DNA of 64,000 nucleotides from Micromonospora olivasterospora (GCF_007830265.1 NZ_VLKE01000001.1:2480001-2544000), one strand, 5' to 3'; shown: positions 17,688-27,191, numbered from the stretch's first letter. The notes: generated by a model from the letters alone, not told the origin. Numbers and translations: made by a program.

Positions 17688-18676
17688 ACCGCCGGCGGGC
17701 CCTGGGAGCGACGGTGGTCGCGGTGCTCGTCGCCGTGGCCGGGGCAGGCTGCACGGAGGGGCAGCCGCCCGGGGCGACGAACCTGGTCGACCCCGGCTCC
17801 CCGGCGCCCCAGCCCAACCCCACCCCCATTCTGCCCCCGGCCCCCCTGTCCGGGAAGCCCGTAGCCGAGACGGTTGCCAGCCGCCAGGCGGTCGTCGTGC
17901 CGGTACGGGTGACCGCCCGGACCACGCCCGTCGGGCTGGCTGAGGCCGACCTCGTCTACCAGGAGTTCGCCGAGTCGGAGAGCCTGCACCTGACCGCCGT
18001 CTACCAGTCCCAGGACGCCGCCCGGGTGGGGCCGGTGGCCGAGATCCGCCCGGTCGACATCCGCACGGTCGGCGTGCTGCACCCGTTCATCGGGTACACC
18101 GGCGGGCCGACCGGCTTCCTCGACCAGCTCGCCGCGGCCGGGCTGCCGGGGGCGACCCCGGCGCGACGCAAGGCCGCGTTCCCGTCCGGCCAGGCGTCCA
18201 CCGCCGCGCTGCGGCAGGCCGCCCCGACCGGCGGCGTGGCGCCGACGCCGGTCTTCGACCACGCCGACTCGGGCACGCCCCTGGCCAGCCAGGGCGTCAC
18301 CCCGGCCAGCCGGCTCACCGTCGCCGCTCCGGGCCACCCGACGCAGACGTGGACGTACGACGCCGCCAGCTCGACGTGGCGCGGGAAGATCGGCAAGACG
18401 ACCGTGAGCACCGCGTCCGTGGTGGTGCTCACGACGGAGTACCGCACCCTGAACGTCCGCAAGCCCAGCCCGCGCTCGCTGCCGGGGGCCAAGGTCTACG
18501 GCTCCGGCACGGCCGTGGTCGTGTCCGGCCCGTCCAGCGTGTCCGCGACGTGGCGCAAGCCGGGGCAGCGGCTGGTCTGCAACGTCATCGACCCGGGCGG
18601 CTACCAGGTGCGGCTGCAGCCCGGAACGGCCTGGGTGATCTACGCCCCCGAGACCGCCCGGGTCAACGTGGCATGA
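17684..18676 (+). CDS. DUF3048 (YerB-like) lipoprotein
   Basis: 330 aa. The GTG overlaps the wzz stop as GTGA. It has a lipoprotein signal with lipobox VAGAGC (Cys23) and a Pro-rich linker, then the two DUF3048 lobes: VGLAEADLVYQEFAESE..RVGPVAEIRPVDIR and a C-terminal beta domain (NVIDPGGYQVRLQPGTAWVI). It is exported and membrane-anchored. The function of the family is unknown; finding it inside a Wzx/Wzy operon suggests a role in polymer handling outside the membrane (inference). Confidence 0.88.
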   Translation: MNRRRALGATVVAVLVAVAGAGCTEGQPPGATNLVDPGSPAPQPNPTPILPPAPLSGKPVAETVASRQAVVVPVRVTARTTPVGLAEADLVYQEFAESESLHLTAVYQSQDAARVGPVAEIRPVDIRTVGVLHPFIGYTGGPTGFLDQLAAAGLPGATPARRKAAFPSGQASTAALRQAAPTGGVAPTPVFDHADSGTPLASQGVTPASRLTVAAPGHPTQTWTYDAASSTWRGKIGKTTVSTASVVVLTTEYRTLNVRKPSPRSLPGAKVYGSGTAVVVSGPSSVSATWRKPGQRLVCNVIDPGGYQVRLQPGTAWVIYAPETARVNVA

Positions 18677-20154
18677 GCACCGTCGCCCCGCTCCGGCCCA
18701 CGCCGGGGCCGGAGCCGGCTGGACGGCACCCGGCCGGCCCGGCGTACGCCCCGCCGGCCGAGGCCCGACGTCGCTGGTCGATGCGGCTGCCCGCCGCCTG
18801 GCCGGTGACCGCGCTGTTCGTGCTCTACCCGCTCTGGTGGGCGCTCGGCCTGCCCTCGTTCATCTTCGCCATCCTGGCGGTTCCGATGGCCGTGCAGCTC
18901 TTCCGGCGCGGCAACGTCCGGGTGCCCCCCGGCTTCGGGCTGTGGCTGATCCTGCTGGCCTGGGTCGTCCTGTCCGGGCTGATGCTCGACATCACCGCCC
19001 CCAACACGCTCACCCCGAACGGGTTCGGCCGGTACATCGGCTGGGGCATCCGGGCGATGAACTACACGGCGCTGACCGTGACCATGCTCTACGTGCTGAA
19101 CCTGAGCGAGCGGGAGCTGCCCCGGAAGCGGCTGCTGCGGCTGTTCGGGTTCATGGCCGTGATCACCGTGATCGGCGGGTACGTCGGCGCGCTGATGCCG
19201 CAGCTGAAGTTCGTCGCGCCGCTCAACTACCTCCTCCCCGGCGTGATCGCCAAGGAGCCGTTCGTCCACCGGCTCATGCACGTCGAGGTGGCCCAGGTGC
19301 AGGAGGTGCTCGCCGGGGAGGCCAGCTCGCCCCGCCCGGCCGCGCCATTCGAGTACACGAACACCTGGGGCGAGAACCTGGCCATCCTGCTGATCTGGTT
19401 CATCGTCGCCTGGGTGGTGCTCGGCCGTGGGACGCGCCGGCTGTTCGGGTACGCGGTGGTGCTCGCCTCCCTCTTCCCGATCGTCTACTCCCTCAACCGA
19501 GGGCTGTGGATCGGGCTGGTCATCGGCGCGGTGTACGTGGCGCTGCGGCTGGCGCTGCGCGGGCGGATCGTCGTCCTGGTCGGGCTGTCGCTGGCCACCG
19601 CGCTCGTCGGGGTGGCCGTGCTGGCCTCGCCGCTGGGCACGCTGCTCGACGAGCGGATGTCCAACGGGCACAGCGACGACATCCGGGCCACGCTGTCCAG
19701 CGGCGCCGTGGCGGCGGCAAACCACTCCCCGGTGCTCGGCTACGGCGGCAACCGCGCCCTGATCGGCAGCAACCGGTCGATCGCGATCGGCAAGTCGGCC
19801 GACTGCCGCCAGTGCGGCAACCGGGAGCTGGGCAGCAACGGCCAGCTGTGGAACCTGCTCGTCGGCCAGGGCTACGTCGGGGCGTTCTGCTACAGCGCCT
19901 TCTTCCTGTGGTGCCTGTGGCGGTTCCGCCACGACCACACCCCGATCGGCATCGCCGGCAGCCTGGTGCTGATCCTGATGCTGTTCTTCCAGTTCCTCTA
20001 CGGCTCGCTGAACACCACCCTGGCGTACGGGCTGATCAGCGTCGCGCTGCTCGCCCGCAACGATCTTCACCTGCGCGCGCAGCGCCGCGAGGCACGGCTC
20101 GCCGCCGCCGAGGCGGCCGGCCCGCGCGCCCTGACCGAACGGCGGACGCGCTGA
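18673..20154 (+). CDS. O-antigen polymerase/ligase-like membrane protein (Wzy-type)
   Basis: 493 aa. The ATG overlaps the previous stop (ATGA). It has roughly ten to twelve hydrophobic helices and a large extracytoplasmic loop near the C-terminus (SNGHSDDIRATLSSGAVAAA onward, then NRSIAIGKSADCRQCGNREL). This topology matches O-antigen ligase/polymerase proteins, which share little sequence. The operon context (Wzz before, Wzx after) supports the role of polymerising lipid-linked repeat units outside the membrane. Confidence 0.82.
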   Translation: MSTVAPLRPTPGPEPAGRHPAGPAYAPPAEARRRWSMRLPAAWPVTALFVLYPLWWALGLPSFIFAILAVPMAVQLFRRGNVRVPPGFGLWLILLAWVVLSGLMLDITAPNTLTPNGFGRYIGWGIRAMNYTALTVTMLYVLNLSERELPRKRLLRLFGFMAVITVIGGYVGALMPQLKFVAPLNYLLPGVIAKEPFVHRLMHVEVAQVQEVLAGEASSPRPAAPFEYTNTWGENLAILLIWFIVAWVVLGRGTRRLFGYAVVLASLFPIVYSLNRGLWIGLVIGAVYVALRLALRGRIVVLVGLSLATALVGVAVLASPLGTLLDERMSNGHSDDIRATLSSGAVAAANHSPVLGYGGNRALIGSNRSIAIGKSADCRQCGNRELGSNGQLWNLLVGQGYVGAFCYSAFFLWCLWRFRHDHTPIGIAGSLVLILMLFFQFLYGSLNTTLAYGLISVALLARNDLHLRAQRREARLAAAEAAGPRALTERRTR

Positions 20155-21383
20155 TGCTCACCCCGCCCCCCGGCGCCGACGCGCGCGGCGCGTATCTGCC
20201 CGAGCTGGCCGGCCTGGTCTGGCCGGCGCCGAGCCGACCGGCCCTGCGGCGCGGTGGCCGGGCCGGGTTCGCGGTGGTCCCGTCGGCGGCCCGGCCCCGG
20301 CTGCTGGTTCCGGTCGGCTCCCGCCGGGCGGCGGCCAGCGCCGTCCGGCACTCCACCGAGGCCCAGGGGGCGAAGGCCCGGCTGCGCCGCGCGGTGCTGG
20401 CGACGGCGTTCCGCACCGGGCTGGGCGGGCTCGCCTTCCGGGACCGGCTGGTGGTCGACGGGGCCGACGGCGCGCTCGACGCGCACCTGGCCGCCGTGCT
20501 CGGCCGGCCGGCGCTGCTGAGCATCCACATCGGCCCGGCGCGGGCCAACCGCAAGCCGGTGGTCCAGCTCCTCGACGACGCCGGCGCCCCGATCGGGTAC
20601 GCCAAGCTCGGCGTCGACCCGCTGACCCGCGCCCTGGTCGACGCCGAGGCGGCGGCGCTGGCCCGGCTGGCGACGCTCGACCTGCCCGGCGTGGAGGTCG
20701 CCGAGGTGCTGCACCACGGCGCCTGGGACGGGCACGCCCTGCTGGTGCAGAGCGCCCTGCCGGTGGGACTGCCCCGGGCCGCGCCGCCGCGGGCCGCCGA
20801 GGCGGAACGGGCCGCCATGGTCGCGGTCAGCCGCTGCCTCGGCGTCGACCGCCGGCCGTACGCGGACAGCCCGCACGCCCGGCGGCTCGCCGACGAACTG
20901 ACGGCACTCGGTGACCGGCCCGAGGCGGCCCGGCTGCGCGCCGCGCTGGCCGTGGTCCGCCGCCTCGACCCGGTGCTCGACCTGGGCGCCTGGCACGGGG
21001 ACTGGAACGGCGGCAACAGCGCGACCCTGGCCGACGGCCGGACGCTGGTCTGGGACTGGGAGCGGTTCGCCGGCGACGTGCCGGTCGGCTTCGACGCCCT
21101 GCACCGCCAGGTGCAGACGGCGATCACCCGGGCCGGCGTCGAGCCCCGGACGGCGGCGGGCCGGCTCATCGCCGGGGCGGGCGAGGCGCTCGCCCCGTTC
21201 GGGCAGCCCGCCGGGGTCGCCGACCTGGTCGCGGTGCTCTATCTGGTGGAGCTGGGCGCGCGCTACCTGCGCGACCGGCAGGCCGAGGCGGGGGCCCGGC
21301 TGGGACACGTGGCCGCCTGGCTGTTGCCGGCGGTCGAGGATCACCTGGCCGGCCGGCCGGGCGCGGGAGGGATGACGAAGTGA
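20154..21383 (+). CDS. APH/choline-kinase-fold phosphotransferase in the polysaccharide operon
   Basis: 409 aa. The start codon shares one base with the previous stop (TGATG). The C-terminal half shows the kinase catalytic loop WHGDWNGGN (280-288) and the metal-binding DWE (301-303); an IGYAKLG segment with Lys151 fits the ATP-binding lysine. The N-terminal 100 residues are unassigned. Proteins of this fold phosphorylate small hydroxylated molecules. Here it is sandwiched between Wzy and a sulfotransferase, so a sugar or lipid-linked intermediate is plausible. Confidence 0.75.
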   Translation: MLTPPPGADARGAYLPELAGLVWPAPSRPALRRGGRAGFAVVPSAARPRLLVPVGSRRAAASAVRHSTEAQGAKARLRRAVLATAFRTGLGGLAFRDRLVVDGADGALDAHLAAVLGRPALLSIHIGPARANRKPVVQLLDDAGAPIGYAKLGVDPLTRALVDAEAAALARLATLDLPGVEVAEVLHHGAWDGHALLVQSALPVGLPRAAPPRAAEAERAAMVAVSRCLGVDRRPYADSPHARRLADELTALGDRPEAARLRAALAVVRRLDPVLDLGAWHGDWNGGNSATLADGRTLVWDWERFAGDVPVGFDALHRQVQTAITRAGVEPRTAAGRLIAGAGEALAPFGQPAGVADLVAVLYLVELGARYLRDRQAEAGARLGHVAAWLLPAVEDHLAGRPGAGGMTK

Positions 21384-22240
21384 CGCTGGTCAAGACACAG
21401 GCGCGCCGCGCGGTGCGGTCGGTGAGCCGGACGTACGGGCGGTGGACGTCCGGGTCCCGGCTCGCGCCCGACTTCCTCATCGTGGGCGCCCAGCGCTGCG
21501 GCACGACCTCCCTGTTCAAAACCCTGTCCCAGCACCCCGGAGTGCTGCCGGCGAATTACCAGAAGGGCGTGCACTACTTCGACGTCGCCTACGACCGGGG
21601 GATGGACTGGTACCTCGGGCACTTCCCGACGGTGCGGCGGGCCGAGGCCGTCCGGGACCGGATCGGGGTGCGCGCGGTGACCGGCGAGTCGAGCCCGTAC
21701 TACATGTTCCACCCGCTGGCCGGGGAGCGGATCGCGAAGGACCTGCCCGAGGTCCGGGTGCTGGTGCTGCTGCGCGACCCGGTGGAGCGGGCGTACTCGG
21801 CGCACGCGCACGAGCGGGCCCGGGGCTTCGAGACGGCGAGCTTCGAGCGGGCCCTGGAGCTGGAGCCGGAGCGGATCGCCGGGGAGCGGGAGCGGCTGCT
21901 CGCCGACCCGACCGCGGACAGCCACCACTACCAGCACAACGCGTACCTGACCCGGGGTCAGTACGTCGAGCAGCTCGAACGGCTGGAGTCGAGCTTCGGC
22001 CGGGAGCGGCTGCACGTGATCGACGCCGACGACTTCTTCGCCGAGCCCCGGCCGGCGTTTGACGCGGTCTGCGACTTCCTCGGCCTGCCGCGCTGGGCCG
22101 ACATCTCGTTCGGCAAGCACAACGCGCGCTCCCGCTCGCCGATGAACCCGGCGCTGCGCGCGCGGCTGGAGGAGCACTTCGCCCCGTACGACGAGCGGTT
22201 GAGCGCCTGGTGGGGACGCGTGCCGTCGTGGCGACGGTAG
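21380..22240 (+). CDS. Sulfotransferase, heparan-sulfate-type domain (copy 3)
   Basis: 286 aa. The GTG overlaps the previous stop (GTGA). Unlike copies 1 and 2 it has the classical carbohydrate sulfotransferase motifs: PAPS 5'-loop VGAQRCGTTSLFKTLSQHP (35-53) and 3'-phosphate motif LLRDPVERAYSAHAHER. SSPYYMFHP and SRSPMNPALRARLEEHFAPY follow near the C-terminus. No Cys-rich insert. It is part of the wzz-wzx operon, so it most likely sulfates the sugar repeat unit. Confidence 0.9.
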   Translation: MTLVKTQARRAVRSVSRTYGRWTSGSRLAPDFLIVGAQRCGTTSLFKTLSQHPGVLPANYQKGVHYFDVAYDRGMDWYLGHFPTVRRAEAVRDRIGVRAVTGESSPYYMFHPLAGERIAKDLPEVRVLVLLRDPVERAYSAHAHERARGFETASFERALELEPERIAGERERLLADPTADSHHYQHNAYLTRGQYVEQLERLESSFGRERLHVIDADDFFAEPRPAFDAVCDFLGLPRWADISFGKHNARSRSPMNPALRARLEEHFAPYDERLSAWWGRVPSWRR

Positions 22241-23763
22241 CGCCGGCCCGGGCGGACGCCGCCGAGCTGGGCGGGGCGGCCCGGCACGGGGTGGCCAACC
22301 TGCTCGGCGTCGCCGTCGCCGCGGTCGCCGGGTTCGGCCTGAACATCGTCGTCACCCGCGGCTGGTCCATGTCGGAGGCGGGCCTCTTCTTCGCCGCCAC
22401 CAGCGCCTTCATGATCGCGTACGCGGCCGCCCGGCTGGGCACCGGCGTCGGCTCGGTGTACTTCATCAGCCGGTACCGCACCCTCGGGCAGCCCGAGCGG
22501 ATCCGGGCGTCGGTGCTGGTGGGGCTGCTGCCCGTGGTGCTCGTCGGCACGGCGATCGCGGTGGCCGGCTGGTGGGCCGCGCCGCGGATCGTCGCGCTGA
22601 CCTTCACCGAGCCGGTGCCCGGCGCCGTCCGGGCCCTGCGCGCGCTGCTGCTGTTCGTGCCGGTCGCCGCGCTCTGCGACTTCGCGCTGGCCGCCTGCCG
22701 GGGGTTCGGCAAGATGCGGCCCCTGCTGCTGGTCGAGCGGCTCGGCCGGACCGGGCTGCAACTGGCCGGCGTCGGCCTGGCCGCCCTGCTCGGCCTCACG
22801 GCCACCACCGCGCTGCCGCTGGCCTGGGCCCTGCCGTACCTGCCCGCGGCCCTGCTCGGCACGGTCTGGCTGGCCCGGCTGGTGCGCCGGGCCGAGCGGG
22901 CCACCGAGGCCCCGCCCGTCCCGCTGCGGGAGGAGTTCGGCCCGTACTGGCGCTACAGCGGCCCGCGGGCGCTCAGCGGGCTGGCCCAGATGGCGGTGCA
23001 GCGCCTCGACATCGTGCTGCTCGGCGCGCTGCGCGGGCTCGCCGACGCGGCGCTCTACACCGCGGCCACCCGGTTCCTGGCGCTCGGGCAGCTCTCCGGG
23101 CAGGCGCTGTCCACCGCCGTGCAGCACCGGCTGGCCACGCACCTGGTCCGCGACGACCGGGCCGCCGCGGGCCGGCTCTACCAGGCCGCGACCGGCTGGC
23201 TGGTGCTGCTGGCCTGGCCGGCGTACCTGCTCTTCGCGGTCTTCGCGGGGCCCATGCTGCACCTGTTCGGCGACGGGTACGCCGCCGGTCAGCGGATCAC
23301 CGTCTTCCTCTCCCTGGTCATGCTCGTGGCGACCGGTTGCGGCATGGTCGACACGGTGCTGAACATGGCGGGCCGCACATCCTGGACGTTCTACAACGCG
23401 CTGGCCGGCACGGTGGTCAACGTGGTGCTGAACGTGCTGCTCATCCCCCGCTTCGGGGTCATGGGGGCGGCCGCCGCCTGGTCGGCGTCCATCCTGTTGA
23501 CCAACCTGGTGCCGCTGGCCCAGCTCCACCACGCGTACCGGCTGCACCCGTTCGGCCGGGGCACGCTCACGGCGGCGGGGCTCGCGCTGGCCTGTTTCGG
23601 CGTACCCGCGCTGCTCGCCCGGACCCTGCTGGACGCCGGGCCGCTCACGCTCGCGGTGCTGGCCGCGGTCGGTGCCGCCGGCTACGCCGGGGCGGTCTGG
23701 CGGCTGCGTCGGGTGCTGCAGCTCGACGCGCTGCGGGCGCTGCGCCGCAGCCGGGGGCGCTGA
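22210..23763 (+). CDS. Oligosaccharide flippase family protein (Wzx-like)
   Basis: About 517 aa. Polytopic, about 12-14 helices, of the MOP/PST superfamily. The N-terminal GVANLLGVAVAAVAGFGLNIVVTR and the FGVMGAAAAWSASILLTNLVPL region are typical. It is expected to flip undecaprenyl-linked repeat units across the membrane. The start is uncertain: GTG 22210 or GTG 22228, both inside the end of the sulfotransferase gene. Last gene of the operon. Confidence 0.87.
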   Translation: MGTRAVVATVAPARADAAELGGAARHGVANLLGVAVAAVAGFGLNIVVTRGWSMSEAGLFFAATSAFMIAYAAARLGTGVGSVYFISRYRTLGQPERIRASVLVGLLPVVLVGTAIAVAGWWAAPRIVALTFTEPVPGAVRALRALLLFVPVAALCDFALAACRGFGKMRPLLLVERLGRTGLQLAGVGLAALLGLTATTALPLAWALPYLPAALLGTVWLARLVRRAERATEAPPVPLREEFGPYWRYSGPRALSGLAQMAVQRLDIVLLGALRGLADAALYTAATRFLALGQLSGQALSTAVQHRLATHLVRDDRAAAGRLYQAATGWLVLLAWPAYLLFAVFAGPMLHLFGDGYAAGQRITVFLSLVMLVATGCGMVDTVLNMAGRTSWTFYNALAGTVVNVVLNVLLIPRFGVMGAAAAWSASILLTNLVPLAQLHHAYRLHPFGRGTLTAAGLALACFGVPALLARTLLDAGPLTLAVLAAVGAAGYAGAVWRLRRVLQLDALRALRRSRGR

Positions 23764-23832
23764 GGTTCGTTCACGGAACACGTCCACCACCGGCCGTTGT
23801 CGGTGGCCATCAGCACGGGGAGGTACGCAACG

Positions 23833-24867
23833 ATGAGGCGGGTCCGCACGATGGCCCTCGCGCTCGGTTCGGCGCTGGCCGTGGCCGGGTGTTCCGAGCC
23901 GGCCCCGGCACCGCCGCCGGCCGCGGCCAGCTCCGCGCCGCCGGCGGTGAGCCCCCGCCCGGCGGGCGGCCTGAGCACCACCGGCCGTGGCCCGGACCTG
24001 CCCGAGCGGGGCGCCTGGCTGGGCGCCTGGGTGAAGGCGGACTGGCAGACCCCGGACGGCCGGGTCGACGCGCTGGACGCCTTCGCCGAGCAGACCGGCG
24101 GCACGATCACGCTGGCGCACATGTTCCACGAGTGGGGGGACGACTTCCCCGGCCCGACGGAGCACGCGTTCCAGGCCAGCGGACGGCTACAGATGATTTC
24201 CTGGTCCGGCGCCGACACCCGGTCCATCCGCGACGGTGTGTACGACCAGCTGATCCGGCAGCGGGCCGAGAAGATCAAGCAGTTCGGGGTCCCGCTGCTG
24301 TTGCGCTGGCGCTGGGAGATGGACCGGCCCAACCTGGCCCAGAGCGTCCACTCGCCGGAGGACTACGTCGCGGCGTGGAAGCGCATCAGGGGCATCTTCA
24401 CCGAGGTCGGCGCCACCAACGCGGCCTTCGTGTGGTGCCCCCACGTCCAGGGTTTCGTCAACAGCACGCGCAACGCGGCGGCGTACTACCCGGGCGACGA
24501 CCAGGTCGACTGGCTCTGCACCGACGTGTACCCGGGGCGGGAGTTCGAGGGCTTCGCCGCGCAGATGGACACGTTCATGGCGTTCGCCGCGAAGCGGCCC
24601 CGGCCGGTGGTGATCGGCGAGTTCGGCGTCACCACCGAGGGCGCTCCCGGCCAGCGCGGCGGGTGGCTGCGCGAGGCCGGCGAGTACGTCAAACGGCACC
24701 CGCAGATCAAGGCCGTGGTCTACTTCGCGGCCAAGCAGACGAAGAAGCCCGCGTACGACAGCACCTTCGACGCCGACCCGGAGGGGCTGGCGGCGTTCCG
24801 GGAGCTGGCCGCCGACCCGTGGTTCGCGGCACCGCCCCCGCCGGTTCCGCCGCTCGGCCCGCGGTGA
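23833..24867 (+). CDS. GH26-like glycosidase lipoprotein
   Basis: 344 aa. The ATG at 23833 is preceded by GGGGAGG. Lipoprotein signal with lipobox AVAGC (Cys20), then a Pro/Ala-rich linker and a (beta/alpha)8 domain. Catalytic candidates are Glu162 in LLRWRWEMDRPN (acid/base) and Glu263 in VVIGEFGVTTEG (nucleophile), the arrangement of GH26 beta-mannanase-like enzymes. It is anchored outside the membrane right after the flippase gene, so it may cut the exported polymer. Full length, unlike a fragment. Confidence 0.83.
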   Translation: MRRVRTMALALGSALAVAGCSEPAPAPPPAAASSAPPAVSPRPAGGLSTTGRGPDLPERGAWLGAWVKADWQTPDGRVDALDAFAEQTGGTITLAHMFHEWGDDFPGPTEHAFQASGRLQMISWSGADTRSIRDGVYDQLIRQRAEKIKQFGVPLLLRWRWEMDRPNLAQSVHSPEDYVAAWKRIRGIFTEVGATNAAFVWCPHVQGFVNSTRNAAAYYPGDDQVDWLCTDVYPGREFEGFAAQMDTFMAFAAKRPRPVVIGEFGVTTEGAPGQRGGWLREAGEYVKRHPQIKAVVYFAAKQTKKPAYDSTFDADPEGLAAFRELAADPWFAAPPPPVPPLGPR

Positions 24868-25116
24868 GACCCGGGCGCGCCGGCCGGACGGCCGGTGTCC
24901 CCGTCCGATCGCCCGAGCCCGGGCCGTCCGACCTCCGGGAGGATGTACGGACACAAGGGAGTCGGCGGGGTGGACACCGCGCGTAGACTGCGACGTGGTT
25001 TCCTGACACTCGTGTCCCCGGCCGCACGCCTCCGCGGCCGGCGGTCAGCCGACCGGTTCGCCTCCGGTCGCTGAAGGCATTCCACATCGTTCTCCGTCGT
25101 CTCTCCGGAGTTGTCC
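24868..25116. other. Intergenic leader, 249 bp
   Basis: Between the GH26-like lipoprotein and the secreted propeller gene. TAGACT at 24984-24989 is a possible -10 box, giving a leader of about 120 nt with CCGCACGCCTCCGCGG-type self-complementary stretches. I do not recognise a known riboswitch. Confidence 0.35.
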
Positions 25117-27147
25117 GTGGTCCATTCTCCCGTGCTCCGCCGCCGGCCTCTCACGGCTCTGACCTGCGCCGCGCTCACCGTCACAGGCGTCCTCGCCGCC
25201 ACCCCGACGTCGGCCGCCCCCGGGCACACCACCGTGGTCGCCGCAGCCCCCTCCGCCCTCACCCCGGACATCGTCGACGGCACCGTCTTCGCCATCCACG
25301 ACGCCGGCAGCAAGGTGATCGTCGGCGGTTCGTTCACCGGCGCGCGGAACCGGAACTCGACCGTCACGATCGCCCGCAAGTACGTGCTGGCCTTCGACAA
25401 GGCCACCGGCGCGGTGGACACCGCGTTCGCCCCGCAGGTCGACGGCGAGGTCCTCGACATCGTCGCCGGCCCCACCGCCGGGACGGTCTACCTCGCCGGC
25501 AAGTTCAACACCGTCGGCACCACCAGCCGCCGCAAGCTCGCCCTGCTCAACGTGAGCAACGGCAGCCTCGTCACCAGCTTCCCCAACGTGGCGTTCGACG
25601 GCCTGATCAACGACGTCGAGAAGGTGGGCAGCCGGCTGCTGGTGGGTGGCATCTTCACCAAGACCGGCACGCTCACGCGCAACGGGCTGGCCTCGCTGAA
25701 CGCCTCCACCGGCGTGGTGGACAGCTACCTCACCGCCAGCCTGACCGAGAACCACAACTACCGTCCCACGGAGACCGGCGGCGCGAAGGCCGGCGTCGGG
25801 GCCGAGAAGCTGGCCGTCTCACCCGACGGCACCCAGCTCGTGGTGATCGGCAACTTCAAGAAGGCCGACGGGGCGCCGCACGACCAGATCGTCCGGCTCA
25901 CCCTCGGCAGCACCGCGGCGACCGTCTCCACCTGGAACACCACTCGCTACCAGGACCGGTGCAAGTGGACAATGTTCGACTCGTACGTGCGGGACGTGAG
26001 CTTCTCCCCCGACGGGAAGTACTTCGTGGTCGCCAACACCGGCGGACCGTACGCCGGGACACTCTGCGACGCGGTGGCCCGCTGGGAGACCTCGTCCACC
26101 GGCAGCACGGTCCAACCCACCTGGATCAACTACAGCGGCGGCGACACGTTCCTCTCCGTCGGCATCACCGAGCGGGCCGTCTACGTCGGCGGCCACTTCC
26201 GCTGGCTGAACAACACCGGCGCCAGCAACTCGGCGTACCCCGGCGCGGTGGCCCGCCCCAGCATCGCCGCGCTCGACCCGCTCAACGGCCTGCCGCTGTC
26301 CTGGAACCCGGGCCGGCACCCGCGCGGGTACGGCGTGGCCGAGCTGCTGGTCACCCCGGCCGGCCTCTGGCTCGGCTCGGACCAGCCCTGGATCGGCAAC
26401 TTCAAGTACCGCCGCGAGCGGATCGCGTTCTTCCCGCTGACCGGCGGTGCCACCCCGCACTCCACGACCACGGCCGCCCTGCCGGGCAACGTCTACCTCG
26501 CCGGGTTCAGCTACGGAACGGTCGACGCGGTGCGCACCCGGACGTACGACGGGGTGGGCGCGGTGGGCGCCGCCGCGACGGTCACCAGCACCGACGGCAC
26601 CGCCTGGTCGACCGTCCGGGGCGGCTTCTGGGTCGGCGGCACGCTGTTCTACGGGATGAACGGCGCGCTGTGGCGACGCACCTTCAACGGCACCACCTTC
26701 GGCACGGCGACGAAGGTCGACCCGTACCACGACGCGCTCTGGGACACCGTGGTGACCGGCTCCGGGCCGTCGGGGCAGACGTACGCGGGGTCGACGGTCA
26801 GCTTCTACCCGGAGATCGCGAACGTGACCGGCATGTTCTACAGCAACGGCCGGCTCTACTACACGCTCAGCGGCTCCAGCGCCCTGTACTGGCGCTGGTT
26901 CAGCCCGGACAGCGGCACGGTCGGGGCGGACAGGTTCACCGTCGCCGGCTCGACCGGCTTCGCCGACTCCGCCGGGGTGTTCGTCTCGGGCTCCAGCCTC
27001 TACCTGGTCAACCGCCTCACCGGCAACCTCTCGTCGACCGGCTGGGTCAACGGGGCGCCGTCGGGCACCTGGACGGTGCGCAGCGGCCCGGCGCTCGACT
27101 CGGTCGACTGGCGGGCCAAGGCGATCTTCACCGGTCCCGCACTCTGA
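25117..27147 (+). CDS. Secreted beta-propeller-like protein (delta-60-repeat type)
   Basis: 676 aa. The GTG at 25117 has CCGGAG 7 nt upstream; a TTG at 25111 is too close to that site. Sec signal peptide ending around TPTSAAPG. The N-terminal two thirds are repeats of about 45-60 residues with the pattern VIVGGSFTG../VYLAGKFNTVG../LLVGGIFTKTG../VYVGGHFRWLNN, each followed by LALLNVSNG-type segments, as in delta-60 propeller repeats. The C-terminal third has further beta segments with no enzyme motif. It is extracellular and could bind a surface polymer. Followed by a terminator. Confidence 0.75.
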   Translation: MVHSPVLRRRPLTALTCAALTVTGVLAATPTSAAPGHTTVVAAAPSALTPDIVDGTVFAIHDAGSKVIVGGSFTGARNRNSTVTIARKYVLAFDKATGAVDTAFAPQVDGEVLDIVAGPTAGTVYLAGKFNTVGTTSRRKLALLNVSNGSLVTSFPNVAFDGLINDVEKVGSRLLVGGIFTKTGTLTRNGLASLNASTGVVDSYLTASLTENHNYRPTETGGAKAGVGAEKLAVSPDGTQLVVIGNFKKADGAPHDQIVRLTLGSTAATVSTWNTTRYQDRCKWTMFDSYVRDVSFSPDGKYFVVANTGGPYAGTLCDAVARWETSSTGSTVQPTWINYSGGDTFLSVGITERAVYVGGHFRWLNNTGASNSAYPGAVARPSIAALDPLNGLPLSWNPGRHPRGYGVAELLVTPAGLWLGSDQPWIGNFKYRRERIAFFPLTGGATPHSTTTAALPGNVYLAGFSYGTVDAVRTRTYDGVGAVGAAATVTSTDGTAWSTVRGGFWVGGTLFYGMNGALWRRTFNGTTFGTATKVDPYHDALWDTVVTGSGPSGQTYAGSTVSFYPEIANVTGMFYSNGRLYYTLSGSSALYWRWFSPDSGTVGADRFTVAGSTGFADSAGVFVSGSSLYLVNRLTGNLSSTGWVNGAPSGTWTVRSGPALDSVDWRAKAIFTGPAL

Positions 27148-27160
27148 CGCGGCAGCTCGA

Positions 27161-27191
27161 TGGCCCGGCCCCCCGCGCGGGGGCCGGGCCA
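27161..27191 (+). terminator. Hairpin terminator after the secreted propeller gene
   Basis: TGGCCCGGCCCCC-CGCGC-GGGGGCCGGGCCA, perfect 13-bp arms, begins 14 nt after the stop codon. There is no U-run, as usual in high-GC actinobacteria. Confidence 0.8.

Noticed and set aside
24868..25116. Riboswitch in the leader of the secreted propeller gene
   Set aside because: There are self-complementary stretches, but I could not match them to the conserved core of any known riboswitch.
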